From Anaerolineae bacterium (GTDB lineage: Bacteria > Chloroflexota > Anaerolineae > Aggregatilineales > Ch27), in contig JABLXG010000014.1 of NCBI GenBank assembly GCA_013178165.1, positions 1-59,889 of the forward strand: 59,889 bases of DNA. Reading direction: 5' to 3'. Of this stretch, positions 33,846 through 41,847 are shown in pieces. The notes beneath the pieces were generated by a model. It worked only from the letters and a program-made list of their open reading frames with translations, had not been told where the DNA came from and did no database searches. A program made the position numbers and the translations under genes. The stretch's first letter is position 1, and each line of letters begins with the position of its first letter.

Positions 33846-35135
33846 CTAATCGGCAGGACGGCTCCGGCGCTTCCGCCGCTTCGTTGAGGCCGGGCGTGGT
33901 AATTCGATAGTATCCCGTGCGGATGACGCTTCGCCGGCAGAGGACTCGCTGGAACCTTCGCGGGCCTGTTCATCCAGCGACACAGCAGGCTGCCCGGCGG
34001 CTGCCAGCGATGGCGCTGGTGTATCCGCAGCACTGTCCCGGACAGACATGAGCTGGATCACCACCACCGAGATGTTATCCTCGCCGCCGCGTTCATTGGC
34101 CAGGTCGATCAGTCGGCGGGTCGCCGCTTCCGGGTCGTTATCTGCCAGCACCAGCCGGGCGATCTCATCCGGGCGGACATGGCGGGTTAGCCCATCGGTG
34201 CATAGGACGATCCGATCGCCAGCCTTGAGGTAACGGTCGTACATATCGGCGGTGGTGTCGGGGGTCTGACCCAGCGCCCGGTAGAGTACATTGCGCATCG
34301 GATGCTGTATGGCCTGCTCCTCGGTGATGTGCCCAGCGGAAAGCAGCGCTTCTACAAAACTATGGTCAGACGTGATCTGGTTGATCCAGCCTTCCTCGCC
34401 ATCCACCAGGTAAGCGCGGCTATCGCCGACATGGGCCACCAGCGCCCGCCGCCCATGCACGTAGGCCAGCGTGGCGGTGGTGCCCATCCCGCGCAGTGTT
34501 GCATCTTCGCCGACGCGATCGATCACGGCCAGGTTAGCCGCCTGGATGGCCGCAGCCAGTTTCTGGCTGATCAGTTCCTCGGCCAGGCTGAGCAGGCTGT
34601 TGCCGCCACGCTCCTCGCCAACAAAATCCGCCTGTACGGCCTCCACCGTCAGGCGGCTGGCTTCTTCTCCGCCCGCTGCGCCCCCCATCCCATCAGCGAC
34701 CAGCGCCAGCAAAATCCCCTTGATCGCCCACAGACCGATGGAATCTTCGTTATTTTCGCGCAGGCGGCCAATATCGGTACGGGCGCTGACACAGGCGATC
34801 AGCTGCGATTCTTCATCCGGCACAATCAGGGGACTGCCGCAGGCGACACAGTAACGGGCGGCAGGGCGGTTGAACGTCCCGCAGGAAAGACAGGTCACTG
34901 GCTCCTGCAACCGCTGGCGCGAAAGGAGGGCCGTCCCCGGCGTTTCGCCCTCGATATGCGCCCAAGCTTCGCCTTCCTCGGCGGAACGCATCGCCCGCAG
35001 GATCCGCTGGCTGCGACGGCGCGCCCGAGGGGTCGCGGCGGGCTGCCCCTCTAGCGCAGTGCCGCACTGGAAGCAGTACGTCGCGCGGTCAAGATTGGCG
35101 TGTCCGCAGACAACACAGATCCTGTGCGCGGACAT
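33846..35135 (-). CDS. Zinc-ribbon PP2C-type Ser/Thr phosphatase
   Basis: 429 residues from ATG 35135, preceded by AAGGAG; a longer reading to 35240 has no support. Two zinc ribbons come first: CVVCGHANLDRATYCFQCG, then CLSCGTFNRPAARYCVACG. The PP2C domain follows with TDIGRLRENNEDS, LVADGMGGAAGG, VAHVGDSRAYLV, CTDGLTRHV and ERGGEDNISVVVI, so the metal-binding Asp residues are all present. A disordered Ser/Ala-rich tail ends in basic residues. It should reverse Hanks-kinase phosphorylation such as that by the kinase at 10602-12170. The zinc ribbons may mediate oligomerisation or targeting. Confidence 0.92.
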   Translation of the reverse strand: MSAHRICVVCGHANLDRATYCFQCGTALEGQPAATPRARRRSQRILRAMRSAEEGEAWAHIEGETPGTALLSRQRLQEPVTCLSCGTFNRPAARYCVACGSPLIVPDEESQLIACVSARTDIGRLRENNEDSIGLWAIKGILLALVADGMGGAAGGEEASRLTVEAVQADFVGEERGGNSLLSLAEELISQKLAAAIQAANLAVIDRVGEDATLRGMGTTATLAYVHGRRALVAHVGDSRAYLVDGEEGWINQITSDHSFVEALLSAGHITEEQAIQHPMRNVLYRALGQTPDTTADMYDRYLKAGDRIVLCTDGLTRHVRPDEIARLVLADNDPEAATRRLIDLANERGGEDNISVVVIQLMSVRDSAADTPAPSLAAAGQPAVSLDEQAREGSSESSAGEASSARDTIELPRPASTKRRKRRSRPAD

Positions 35136-35303
35136 GGTGGCTCCTTGATCCAGGTCCTGGCGTTCAGGTCGCTTTACGAGGTCTGCCATCACCTGACGCC
35201 AGTTTGCCCCAATTCTAAGCACGGCAGAGGCTGCTGACAAGTGACGTTATGCGGCGGGCCGGCTGGCGCTGTGTCGCATTTTCCTTCACCTGCCAGAGTC
35301 CGC

Positions 35304-35309
35304 TATACT
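35304..35309 (+). promoter_or_regulatory. -10 element upstream of the 35345 gene
   Basis: TATACT within CCGCTATACTGGG, 35 bases before the ATG at 35345. The region between it and the PP2C start also has to hold the promoter for the divergent phosphatase. Confidence 0.4.
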
Positions 35310-35344
35310 GGGTAAAGGAGTCGCCAGACAGAAATGATGATCCG

Positions 35345-36139
35345 ATGAACGAGCCGCTTTCATTGAATCCCCGGGTTGTCCGTCAGGGGCTTGGCTGGGC
35401 ACAGAGCTGGACGGATGGCCCGATCCTGTGCGTAATCACGCCCGAATCCATCCGTTTTGCCGTGGTCAACGACCAGCGGTTTGTGGCTGGCTGGGAATGG
35501 GTGGAGCAGACCGGCGCACCGTACCGCTTCTTTCTCATCCCGCCCTTCATCGCCAGCACGCTCACCGGCCACAAAGCGTACGAATTCACCGGTCTTTGGG
35601 TGCGCACCAACCGTAACCATGTCGCCGTGACAGTTCAGGACACGCAGGGCGAATACATCCTGCAGTGGCGCTGGCAGGCGGTCAGCTTCCCGGCCCCGGC
35701 GTTCTTTGAGCAGATGGCCCAGGCGCCAGAAGAGACGGTGGAACGGCAAACGTTTGTGGCAATCGCCGATGCCGTCCACCTGGCGATTGCCAACCTGGGG
35801 CGGCTGGAAGCGATCGAGGAATTCGACCGGCGGCAACTGGCCATCGTGATCGATTTTGCGCCCGGCCACTTCAAGATCGATGGTCAGCCGATCACGCTGG
35901 GCGACGAGAAACGCTACTACTTTGACCCGCGCCTGATCATGCGCGGCCTGGAGATTGTCCGCGGTCGGCACATCGGCTTCGCCATTGCCGCCACTCCGGT
36001 CCCCGGCCAGTCCATCCTGTATATGACCAGCGAACGGGACAACTGGCGGCTGTACTGTTCGCTGCTGAGCATCATCCCGGATGAGACGATCCACATCCTC
36101 AGCCATCGCGTGCGCACCATCCGCCGTCCGGCCTGGTAA
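35345..36139 (+). CDS. Conserved-looking protein of unknown function (possible clamp-like fold)
   Basis: 264 residues from ATG 35345. I do not recognise the family. The protein is beta-rich, with two similar halves: ILCVITPESIRFAVVN and FFLIPPFIASTL early, and AIVIDFAPGHFKIDG, YYFDPRLIMRGLEIV and SILYMTSERDNWRLYCS late. The succession of strand, helix and late strand is reminiscent of the domains of DNA sliding clamps (DnaN), but the length is that of two rather than three domains and I cannot confirm this. No signal peptide or TM. It is a single-gene unit between the PP2C gene and a NAGPA-type gene. Confidence 0.6.
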   Translation: MNEPLSLNPRVVRQGLGWAQSWTDGPILCVITPESIRFAVVNDQRFVAGWEWVEQTGAPYRFFLIPPFIASTLTGHKAYEFTGLWVRTNRNHVAVTVQDTQGEYILQWRWQAVSFPAPAFFEQMAQAPEETVERQTFVAIADAVHLAIANLGRLEAIEEFDRRQLAIVIDFAPGHFKIDGQPITLGDEKRYYFDPRLIMRGLEIVRGRHIGFAIAATPVPGQSILYMTSERDNWRLYCSLLSIIPDETIHILSHRVRTIRRPAW

Positions 36140-36208
36140 ACCGCGCCGCTAACGCGCTCTGCTCTACCCATGCGCCGGATGACCCGTTCAAGACATTATG
36201 TTCGGCAA

Positions 36209-36239
36209 TTGACACTGGCTCCGCCGGACGGGCTATAAT
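36209..36239 (+). promoter_or_regulatory. Sigma-70-like promoter of the NAGPA-type gene
   Basis: TTGACA (36209-36214) and TATAAT (36234-36239), both perfect, separated by 19 bases. The start codon is at 36375, giving a 5' leader of about 130 bases in which I see no obvious structured element. Confidence 0.65.
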
Positions 36240-36374
36240 GCAGGCGATCTAATCAGCAGGTCCTGCGGCACCTTCTGCATCGCTTGCCAGCACAACGATT
36301 CCTCAGGGCCGGGCAGAACGATGTGTTTCTGGCGGCAACGCTGATCTTCGGCCTCTGGAAGGCAAGAGCGCCCC

Positions 36375-38006
36375 ATGCCTGATATCACATATGAGCAAAC
36401 GCGGATCACCCACGCTGACGGCCAGTGGGCCGACGTCAGCATCGTGCGTTGCCCGGCGGGCAGACTGCGCTTCAGCGATCTCAGTCCCAGCCCGGCACGC
36501 ATCCGTCTGCGCGATGCTGCCTACTTTCGCTACAGCAAGGCGCGTATCCGTGGCGAACAGGCGCCAGAAGTAGTTGCCTGGGCTTGCCTGGAAAACGACC
36601 ACCATGTCCAGCGCATGTTCCCAACCCTGAACACGATCAGCGAAGAGGGCGAACACTTCCTCAGCGCCAACGCCTTCATCACCTACTTCCTGCGGGAATT
36701 GCTGCGCCGGGGATGGCTGCGCTGGCGGACGGGCGACTGGTACGCCAGTGTGCCTGCCCAGTACGCCAGCTGGGAAGAACGGGCGGTGATCATCCTGCAC
36801 TGGTTGATGGCGGAAAATCGTTTGTGGCTAGAGACCGGGCCGCAGAGCACCCCACCGGCTCGAACTGGCTTTGAAGGCTGCGATCCGCTCTTCCATCTCA
36901 CGCCGGTTGGCCGTTGCGGCTACATCCGGGATGCCGTGCGCGCACACTATCCGGCGGCGGCCTTCAATTCCAGTTTCTTCCTGCTGGAGCGGGATGATCT
37001 CCTCAGCCACCACTCCGCGCTTGGCGATCCTTATGGACTACTCGTCGAAAACAGCACGATCATCCGCCCCCCGCTCTACCGCCGCGCAACACTCTGGCGC
37101 GACACAGCCGGGCACTGGCAGATCGGGACAATCGGGATGGAAGATGTGCGTCTGCACTTGCCCGGCGAAGTCACGCTCTACCCGGAGAAAAGCGGCGTTA
37201 AACCCGGTCGGCGCCAAGCGCTTTTTGCCGTCAACCCGCCCGGCGAAATGCCAGTAGCCCTCTACACCCGCCACTTCGGGGTTGACACGGTGGGCTATCC
37301 CATCGGCTACACCCCGGTCAGCAAAGGGCGCTTTGAACTGACGATCATCGATCGCACCATCACCAGCTGGCAACGCGGCGGTAACCTGCTGATTCCCCAG
37401 AACGGCCTGGTGATCTCATTCGCCGCAGGGCGGGATGGCCAGCCGCTGATGGCCCTTGGCGATCTCAGCACCAATATCGCCGCCCTGCGGGAGTTGATCG
37501 GCGGTGGTCAGGTGCGCTATAGCTTCTGGCAACCACACCACGAGGGGATGATCAGTGCCCAGCAGGCCGGACCACAACTGATCGCAGCTGGCGAGATCGC
37601 GCGTGACGCCAGCATCTTCGCCAGGGAAGAATACTGGATCAGCGTGGAAGATGCGGAACAAGTCCACCCTGGCATCGTCCCAACGGACTTTCCGGTAGAC
37701 CTGGAACAGACGCGGGCCGCCCGCCTGGGGATCGGGATTGACGCTGCCGGCGATCTGGTCATCCTTGCTGTATCCGGTACCAGCCGGGGCATCGCCCGGC
37801 CTGGCATCGACAGCGCTGGCGCGACCCTGCTGGAACTGGCCGGATTATTGCAGGAAGCTGGCGCGCTGCAGGCCATCAACCTGGACGGTGGCGGTTCTGT
37901 CCAGTTATTTGCAGAAGGCGGGCTGTACAACATCCCTGGCGACCGGCGGGGTCGCCAGGGCATCGTTTACGAGCGTCTGGTGCCAACCATCGGGCTGATC
38001 GAATGA
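36375..38006 (+). CDS. Phosphodiester glycosidase (NAGPA) domain protein
   Basis: 543 residues. The C-terminal half carries the NAGPA (phosphodiester alpha-N-acetylglucosaminidase) signature ALQAINLDGGGSVQLF and the earlier AAFNSSFFLLERD and NGLVISFAAGRDGQP. The N-terminal 170 residues are an unrecognised domain. There is no signal peptide, although this family is usually secreted or periplasmic. Many bacterial NAGPA proteins act on cell-wall phosphodiesters or sporulation glycans; the function here is unknown. It has its own strong promoter and a 130-base leader, and its stop lies four bases from a convergent gene. Confidence 0.8.
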   Translation: MPDITYEQTRITHADGQWADVSIVRCPAGRLRFSDLSPSPARIRLRDAAYFRYSKARIRGEQAPEVVAWACLENDHHVQRMFPTLNTISEEGEHFLSANAFITYFLRELLRRGWLRWRTGDWYASVPAQYASWEERAVIILHWLMAENRLWLETGPQSTPPARTGFEGCDPLFHLTPVGRCGYIRDAVRAHYPAAAFNSSFFLLERDDLLSHHSALGDPYGLLVENSTIIRPPLYRRATLWRDTAGHWQIGTIGMEDVRLHLPGEVTLYPEKSGVKPGRRQALFAVNPPGEMPVALYTRHFGVDTVGYPIGYTPVSKGRFELTIIDRTITSWQRGGNLLIPQNGLVISFAAGRDGQPLMALGDLSTNIAALRELIGGGQVRYSFWQPHHEGMISAQQAGPQLIAAGEIARDASIFAREEYWISVEDAEQVHPGIVPTDFPVDLEQTRAARLGIGIDAAGDLVILAVSGTSRGIARPGIDSAGATLLELAGLLQEAGALQAINLDGGGSVQLFAEGGLYNIPGDRRGRQGIVYERLVPTIGLIE

Positions 38007-38010
38007 GGGA

Positions 38011-38373
38011 CTACAGCTCGGCCAGCGCTTCCCCTTCGGAAGCAAAGGCGAACATCGGGATGGGTGAAAGGCCCCGTTCCCCCCGGCTGGCGCCCATATG
38101 CGCAACCGCCAGATCCGCGTGTTTGGCCACCACAATGATCTTCTTGATGTTATCGTGGTAAAGGATGCCGCGGGCTGGCTGCAGCGCTTTTTCCTCGTAG
38201 ACGGGGCGGAATTCGCCAGCCACAATCAGCAGGGTGACCTCCTGATCAGCTTCGTCAAGCTTGGCCAGCACTTCCCGAAACATCGGCTCGGAATCTCGCT
38301 CGGCGTCCCAACCGGGCAGGAACGCCACCCGCACGACATCGGGCCGGGGCCGGGTTACTTCATAGGCTGCCAT
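38011..38373 (-). CDS. Small protein, SpoIIAA/STAS-like
   Basis: 120 residues from ATG 38373, with GAGGGAGG upstream; a long extension to 38574 crosses a poly-C run and is not credible. The pattern VTRPRPDVVRVAFLPG, then EVTLLIVAGEFRPVYEE and KKIIVVAKHADLAVA, resembles SpoIIAA-like or STAS proteins that have four strands with alternating helices. I cannot tell whether the phosphorylatable serine is present. The role is unknown. Confidence 0.55.
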   Translation of the reverse strand: MAAYEVTRPRPDVVRVAFLPGWDAERDSEPMFREVLAKLDEADQEVTLLIVAGEFRPVYEEKALQPARGILYHDNIKKIIVVAKHADLAVAHMGASRGERGLSPIPMFAFASEGEALAEL

Positions 38374-38503
38374 TGCGGCCTCCCTCTCTGCAGATTTCCC
38401 TGGGAATGATGACGTTTGCTGTACCCTTTTCTGCCTCAGAGTATGCCAGAAAGCGCCCTGCCCCACAACCGCGAATTCCGCGGGACACAGGCAAAACCCG
38501 CCG

Positions 38504-38513
38504 CCCCCCCCCC
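38504..38513. repeat. Homopolymer run of 10 C
   Basis: Ten consecutive C lie in the 197-base gap between the Nudix gene stop and the start of the small SpoIIAA-like gene, 131 bases upstream of that start. Such runs slip during replication and sequencing. It is not in a coding region, so it could only affect transcription. Confidence 0.75.
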
Positions 38514-38570
38514 TCCGGTCGTAGGGCAAGCAGTGGGGAGGTCGTCTACGGCACAGCCGGCACCCTGGAA

Positions 38571-39137
38571 TCAAAACGGGGCAAAGATTGCTGCGCCGGG
38601 ATACGTCTCCAGCAGCCGCCGATCCTCCAGTAGCGGCCAGGGACGGGGGTGCTTCTGCAGATAATGCTCGATAACATAGCGCGAGAAGGGCGACAGGTCG
38701 ATGCGGTCAAATTCCTCCGGGGCGACAAAACGCGCCTGGCGCGTTTCCGTACCGTCCGCCACCGGTTCCGCCAGCGGATCCACGGTGCAGAGCAGGCACA
38801 CATACAGATCATTGCGGGCTGGACGGGGGATATTGCGCAGGCAGATCACCCCAACCGGGTTGCAGAGCAGGCCAGTCTCTTCCTGCACTTCGCGCATGAT
38901 CGCCGTGGCCAGCGTGTCCTCCTGCTCGATCCACCCGCCGGGGAGCGTCCAGCGCCCGACCGGTGGGATTCCCCGTTCGACCAGCAGCGCCCGTTCGCCC
39001 CGCAGAATCAGTGCCCCAACGCCAACCCCGATCTCCGCGTACTGTACCCACCCGCAGGCCAGACAGACATCGCGCTCGCGGCCACTATCCTCGCGCCTGC
39101 TCGTCGGATGGCCGCATTGCTGACAGTAACACGCCAT
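38571..39137 (-). CDS. Nudix hydrolase with N-terminal zinc ribbon
   Basis: 188 residues. An N-terminal zinc ribbon (CQQCGHPTSRREDSGRERD then CLACG) precedes the Nudix fold. The Nudix box GGWIEQEDTLATAIMREVQE followed by ETG fits the GX5EX7REUXEEXGU pattern with all catalytic Glu residues. The zinc ribbon places it near the NudC / NUDT-like group that cleaves NAD-type or nucleoside-diphosphate compounds; the true substrate is unknown. ATG 39137, with GAGGTGAGAGCC upstream, is chosen over a GTG three codons earlier. Confidence 0.88.
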   Translation of the reverse strand: MACYCQQCGHPTSRREDSGRERDVCLACGWVQYAEIGVGVGALILRGERALLVERGIPPVGRWTLPGGWIEQEDTLATAIMREVQEETGLLCNPVGVICLRNIPRPARNDLYVCLLCTVDPLAEPVADGTETRQARFVAPEEFDRIDLSPFSRYVIEHYLQKHPRPWPLLEDRRLLETYPGAAIFAPF

Positions 39138-39214
39138 GGCTCTCACCTCTCACCTGAAAAACGCGGCTCCGGAACAACCCGTGCCGCCTTTCCATCCTGT
39201 AACCAGCGCCAGAG

Positions 39215-39220
39215 TATAAC
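39215..39220 (+). promoter_or_regulatory. -10 element, short-leader promoter
   Basis: TATAAC 13 bases before the ATG at 39234, consistent with a transcript starting only a few bases before the start codon. Confidence 0.45.
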
Positions 39221-39233
39221 GTCCGGGCGGCAA

Positions 39234-40913
39234 ATGAAGTATGATTGGAGCCATCTGCACCGTCCGCGGGAAACCTGCGTGAAACCCGATCAATCACCCA
39301 TGACCGCTGATCAATTTGCTTTCACTTCGCGTCGCTCGCCCGTGCTGACCACCGGCGCTATGGTCGCTGCCAGCCAACCGCTGGCCGCCCAGGCCGGGTT
39401 GGAGATCCTGCGCGCGGGCGGTAACGCCGCCGATGCCGCTGTTGCTGTTGCAGCAACGCTAAATGTGGTGGAGCCGATGTCCACCGGAGTCGGCGGCGAC
39501 TGCTTTGCCCTGTATTATGACGCCTCCAGCCGGACTGTCACCGCCCTGAACGGCAGCGGTCGTGCCCCTGCCGCGCTCACCCTGGACGATCTTCGCCGCG
39601 AAGGTCTGAGCCGTATCCCGGAGCATAGCCCGCACAGCGTGACCGTGCCCGGCACCGTGCGCGGCTGGGCCGATCTGCTTGAACGGCATGGCCGCATGAC
39701 CCTGGCCGACGTGCTCCAGTCAGCGATCCGCTACGCCGAGCGCGGCTATCCCGTCAGCCCGATCATCGCTCACAGCTGGGAGCGGTGCACCAGCGCCTTC
39801 CGGGCGGAGGATCTGCCACATGACTTCCTGCCGGAGGGTCGCGCGCCGCGCCCCGGCGACGTGGTGCGCCTGCCGGCGCTGGCCCGCACCCTGCGCGCCA
39901 TTGCTGAAGGCGGTCCCGCCGCGTTCTATGAAGGGCCGATCGCGGAAGCTATCGCTGCCCGCGTGCAGGCTGCCGGTGGGCGGCTGGCGGTGGAGGATTT
40001 GAGGGCGCACAGGAGCACCTGGGAAACGCCGATCAGCACCGAGGCCTTCGGCGTGCGCGTGTACGAATGCCCGCCCAACGGGCAGGGGCTGGCCGCCCTG
40101 CTGGCCCTGAATATCGTGCGCGGGATCGACCTGCGCGGCATGGCCCCCGCCGACCGCCTGCATGTGCTGATCGAGGCGATGCGCCTGGCCTTCGCCGACG
40201 CCGGGCACTACGTGGCCGATCCGGCGTTCGCCCCTGCTCCGCTCGACGCGCTGCTGAGCGAGCCGTACGCCGCCAGCCGCCGCGCCCTGATCAACCCGGC
40301 GTTAGCGATGCAACCACCCGCTTTTGGCCGCCCGCTTCCCGGCAGCGATACCGTCTATTTGACCGTCGTCGATCAGCAGGGCAATGCCTGCTCGTTCATC
40401 AACAGCCTGTATATGGGTTTTGGTAGCGGCCTGGTTGTGCGGGAAGCTGGGATTGCCCTGCAGAATCGCGGCGCGCTCTTCTCGCTGGAGCCATCTCATC
40501 CCAACCGCCTGGAGCCGGGCAAGCGCCCCTACCACACCATCATCCCGGCCATGGCCACCCGCAACGGGGAACTGATCGCCTCTTTTGGCGTCATGGGTGG
40601 GTTCATGCAACCGCAGGGCCATCTGCAAGTTGCCGTGGCCCTGTTTGTTGACGGCCTTGACCCGCAGGCAGCGCTGGATCGTCCCCGCTTCTGCATCCTG
40701 GGGGGGGAGCCAGACGGCAGGATCGCGGTGGAAGAAGGCATTCCGTTCGAGGTACTGGCTAGCCTGGCCGGGCGGGGGCATCAGCTGGTGCCGGTAACCG
40801 GCAGGGAGCGGGGATTGTTTGGCGGAGGCCAGATCATCCTGCGTGATCCGGCCAGTGGCGTGCTATGGGGCGGCAGCGACCCGCGCAAGGATGGCGCGGC
40901 GGTGGCCTTTTGA
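39234..40913 (+). CDS. Gamma-glutamyltransferase family protein
   Basis: 559 residues from ATG 39234, which sits just after a -10 box; an internal ATG at 39300 is an alternative. Family motifs are MVAASQPLAAQAGLEILRAG, GGNAADAAVAVAATLNVVEP, STGVGGDCFALYYD, and the self-cleavage site PGSDTVYLTVVDQQGNACS with the nucleophile Thr373. A threonine at that place, and the absence of a signal peptide, fit the cytoplasmic YwrD-like branch rather than secreted glutathione-degrading GGT. The precise gamma-glutamyl substrate is unknown. The Nudix gene is divergent. Confidence 0.9.
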   Translation: MKYDWSHLHRPRETCVKPDQSPMTADQFAFTSRRSPVLTTGAMVAASQPLAAQAGLEILRAGGNAADAAVAVAATLNVVEPMSTGVGGDCFALYYDASSRTVTALNGSGRAPAALTLDDLRREGLSRIPEHSPHSVTVPGTVRGWADLLERHGRMTLADVLQSAIRYAERGYPVSPIIAHSWERCTSAFRAEDLPHDFLPEGRAPRPGDVVRLPALARTLRAIAEGGPAAFYEGPIAEAIAARVQAAGGRLAVEDLRAHRSTWETPISTEAFGVRVYECPPNGQGLAALLALNIVRGIDLRGMAPADRLHVLIEAMRLAFADAGHYVADPAFAPAPLDALLSEPYAASRRALINPALAMQPPAFGRPLPGSDTVYLTVVDQQGNACSFINSLYMGFGSGLVVREAGIALQNRGALFSLEPSHPNRLEPGKRPYHTIIPAMATRNGELIASFGVMGGFMQPQGHLQVAVALFVDGLDPQAALDRPRFCILGGEPDGRIAVEEGIPFEVLASLAGRGHQLVPVTGRERGLFGGGQIILRDPASGVLWGGSDPRKDGAAVAF

Positions 40914-40993
40914 GCGATTCCGGAATCGTCCGAATGGCACGGCATCCGGGGTCATCCGGCAGGCGAGATGGTGAACAAATCGGGCATGAACCC

Positions 40994-41776
40994 ATGCTAG
41001 GCACATCATCATTACTGGGGGCGGACCGCAGAGTACTGGTTATCGGCGGGACCGGCTTCGTCGGCGGCGCTGTGATCGACGCACTTTTGGAAGCCAATGC
41101 GCAGGTGACGGCAATGGTGCCCTACGGCAAAGGACCGCTGCTTGGCGCAGCTGGTGGATCGTTGCGTGTGGTGGAAGCTGACGTGTGGAACCGCGGCAGC
41201 CTGCGCGGGCACGGGCGCGGCCAAGATGTCGTGATTCACCTGGTCGGCTCGCTGCAACAGCGACCGGAGCGCGGCAAGACCTACCACCACCTCAACGTTG
41301 CTTCACTGCAGAACACGGCGCGTATGGCCGTTGAAGACGGCGTCAAACTGATGATCTTCCTCAGCGCAGCAGGCGCGCCCTGGTTGCGGGGGGAATACGT
41401 GCAGAGTAAGCGCGAAGCAGAACGTTACCTTCAGCGCAGCGGCATCCGCTGGACTGTCGTGCGCTCGCCGCTGGTCTATCCACGCGGGCGGCTGCTCAAT
41501 CCGCTGCTGATCATGAGCGCCATCGCCGGCGGAATCCCGCTGCTGGGATGGCCGTTCGTGCGCTGGGCGCCCTTGCCGGTGGATGTGCTGGCCCGCGGTC
41601 TGGCCGAGCTTGCGCTGGGCGAACCCTGGATCAACCGTACGGTCTACGGACGGCAGATCCGCCAGCTCAGCCGCGCGTATCTGGCGCGTCGGACATCAGG
41701 CCCGCTGACCGGCCATGCTGCTGGCAACACCGCCCTGGATATCGAGGAAGAACCGCCCTTCGGCTGGCTTCCCTGA
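40994..41776 (+). CDS. NAD(P)-binding atypical SDR / NmrA-like protein
   Basis: 260 residues from ATG 40994; 43 codons of open frame upstream are not conserved and overlap the GGT-like gene. RRVLVIGGTGFVGGAVI is the extended-SDR nucleotide-binding loop. QDVVIHLVGSLQQRPERG, KLMIFLSAAGAP, YVQSKREAERYLQRSG with the YxxxK-like lysine, and WTVVRSPLVYPRG follow. The set is typical of atypical SDRs related to NADH-ubiquinone oxidoreductase subunit NDUFA9-like proteins. The substrate or partner is unknown. It ends at a strong terminator. Confidence 0.8.
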   Translation: MLGTSSLLGADRRVLVIGGTGFVGGAVIDALLEANAQVTAMVPYGKGPLLGAAGGSLRVVEADVWNRGSLRGHGRGQDVVIHLVGSLQQRPERGKTYHHLNVASLQNTARMAVEDGVKLMIFLSAAGAPWLRGEYVQSKREAERYLQRSGIRWTVVRSPLVYPRGRLLNPLLIMSAIAGGIPLLGWPFVRWAPLPVDVLARGLAELALGEPWINRTVYGRQIRQLSRAYLARRTSGPLTGHAAGNTALDIEEEPPFGWLP

Positions 41777-41793
41777 TCCTGCCGGGCAAGACA

Positions 41794-41827
41794 ACGAGGC
41801 GACCGCCAGGGCGATCGCCTCGTTTTT
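41794..41827 (+). terminator. Intrinsic terminator of the SDR-like gene
   Basis: ACGAGGCGA (41794-41802) pairs with TCGCCTCGT (41815-41823) around a 12-base loop and runs into TTTTT. It is positioned right after the stop codon. Confidence 0.85.
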
Positions 41828-41847
41828 GCTCCTGCCTGCTAAAGTTA

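Noticed and set aside
38374-38574. N-terminal extension of the SpoIIAA-like protein
   Set aside because: It crosses the C10 run and has no homology-like pattern, while a good Shine-Dalgarno precedes ATG 38373.
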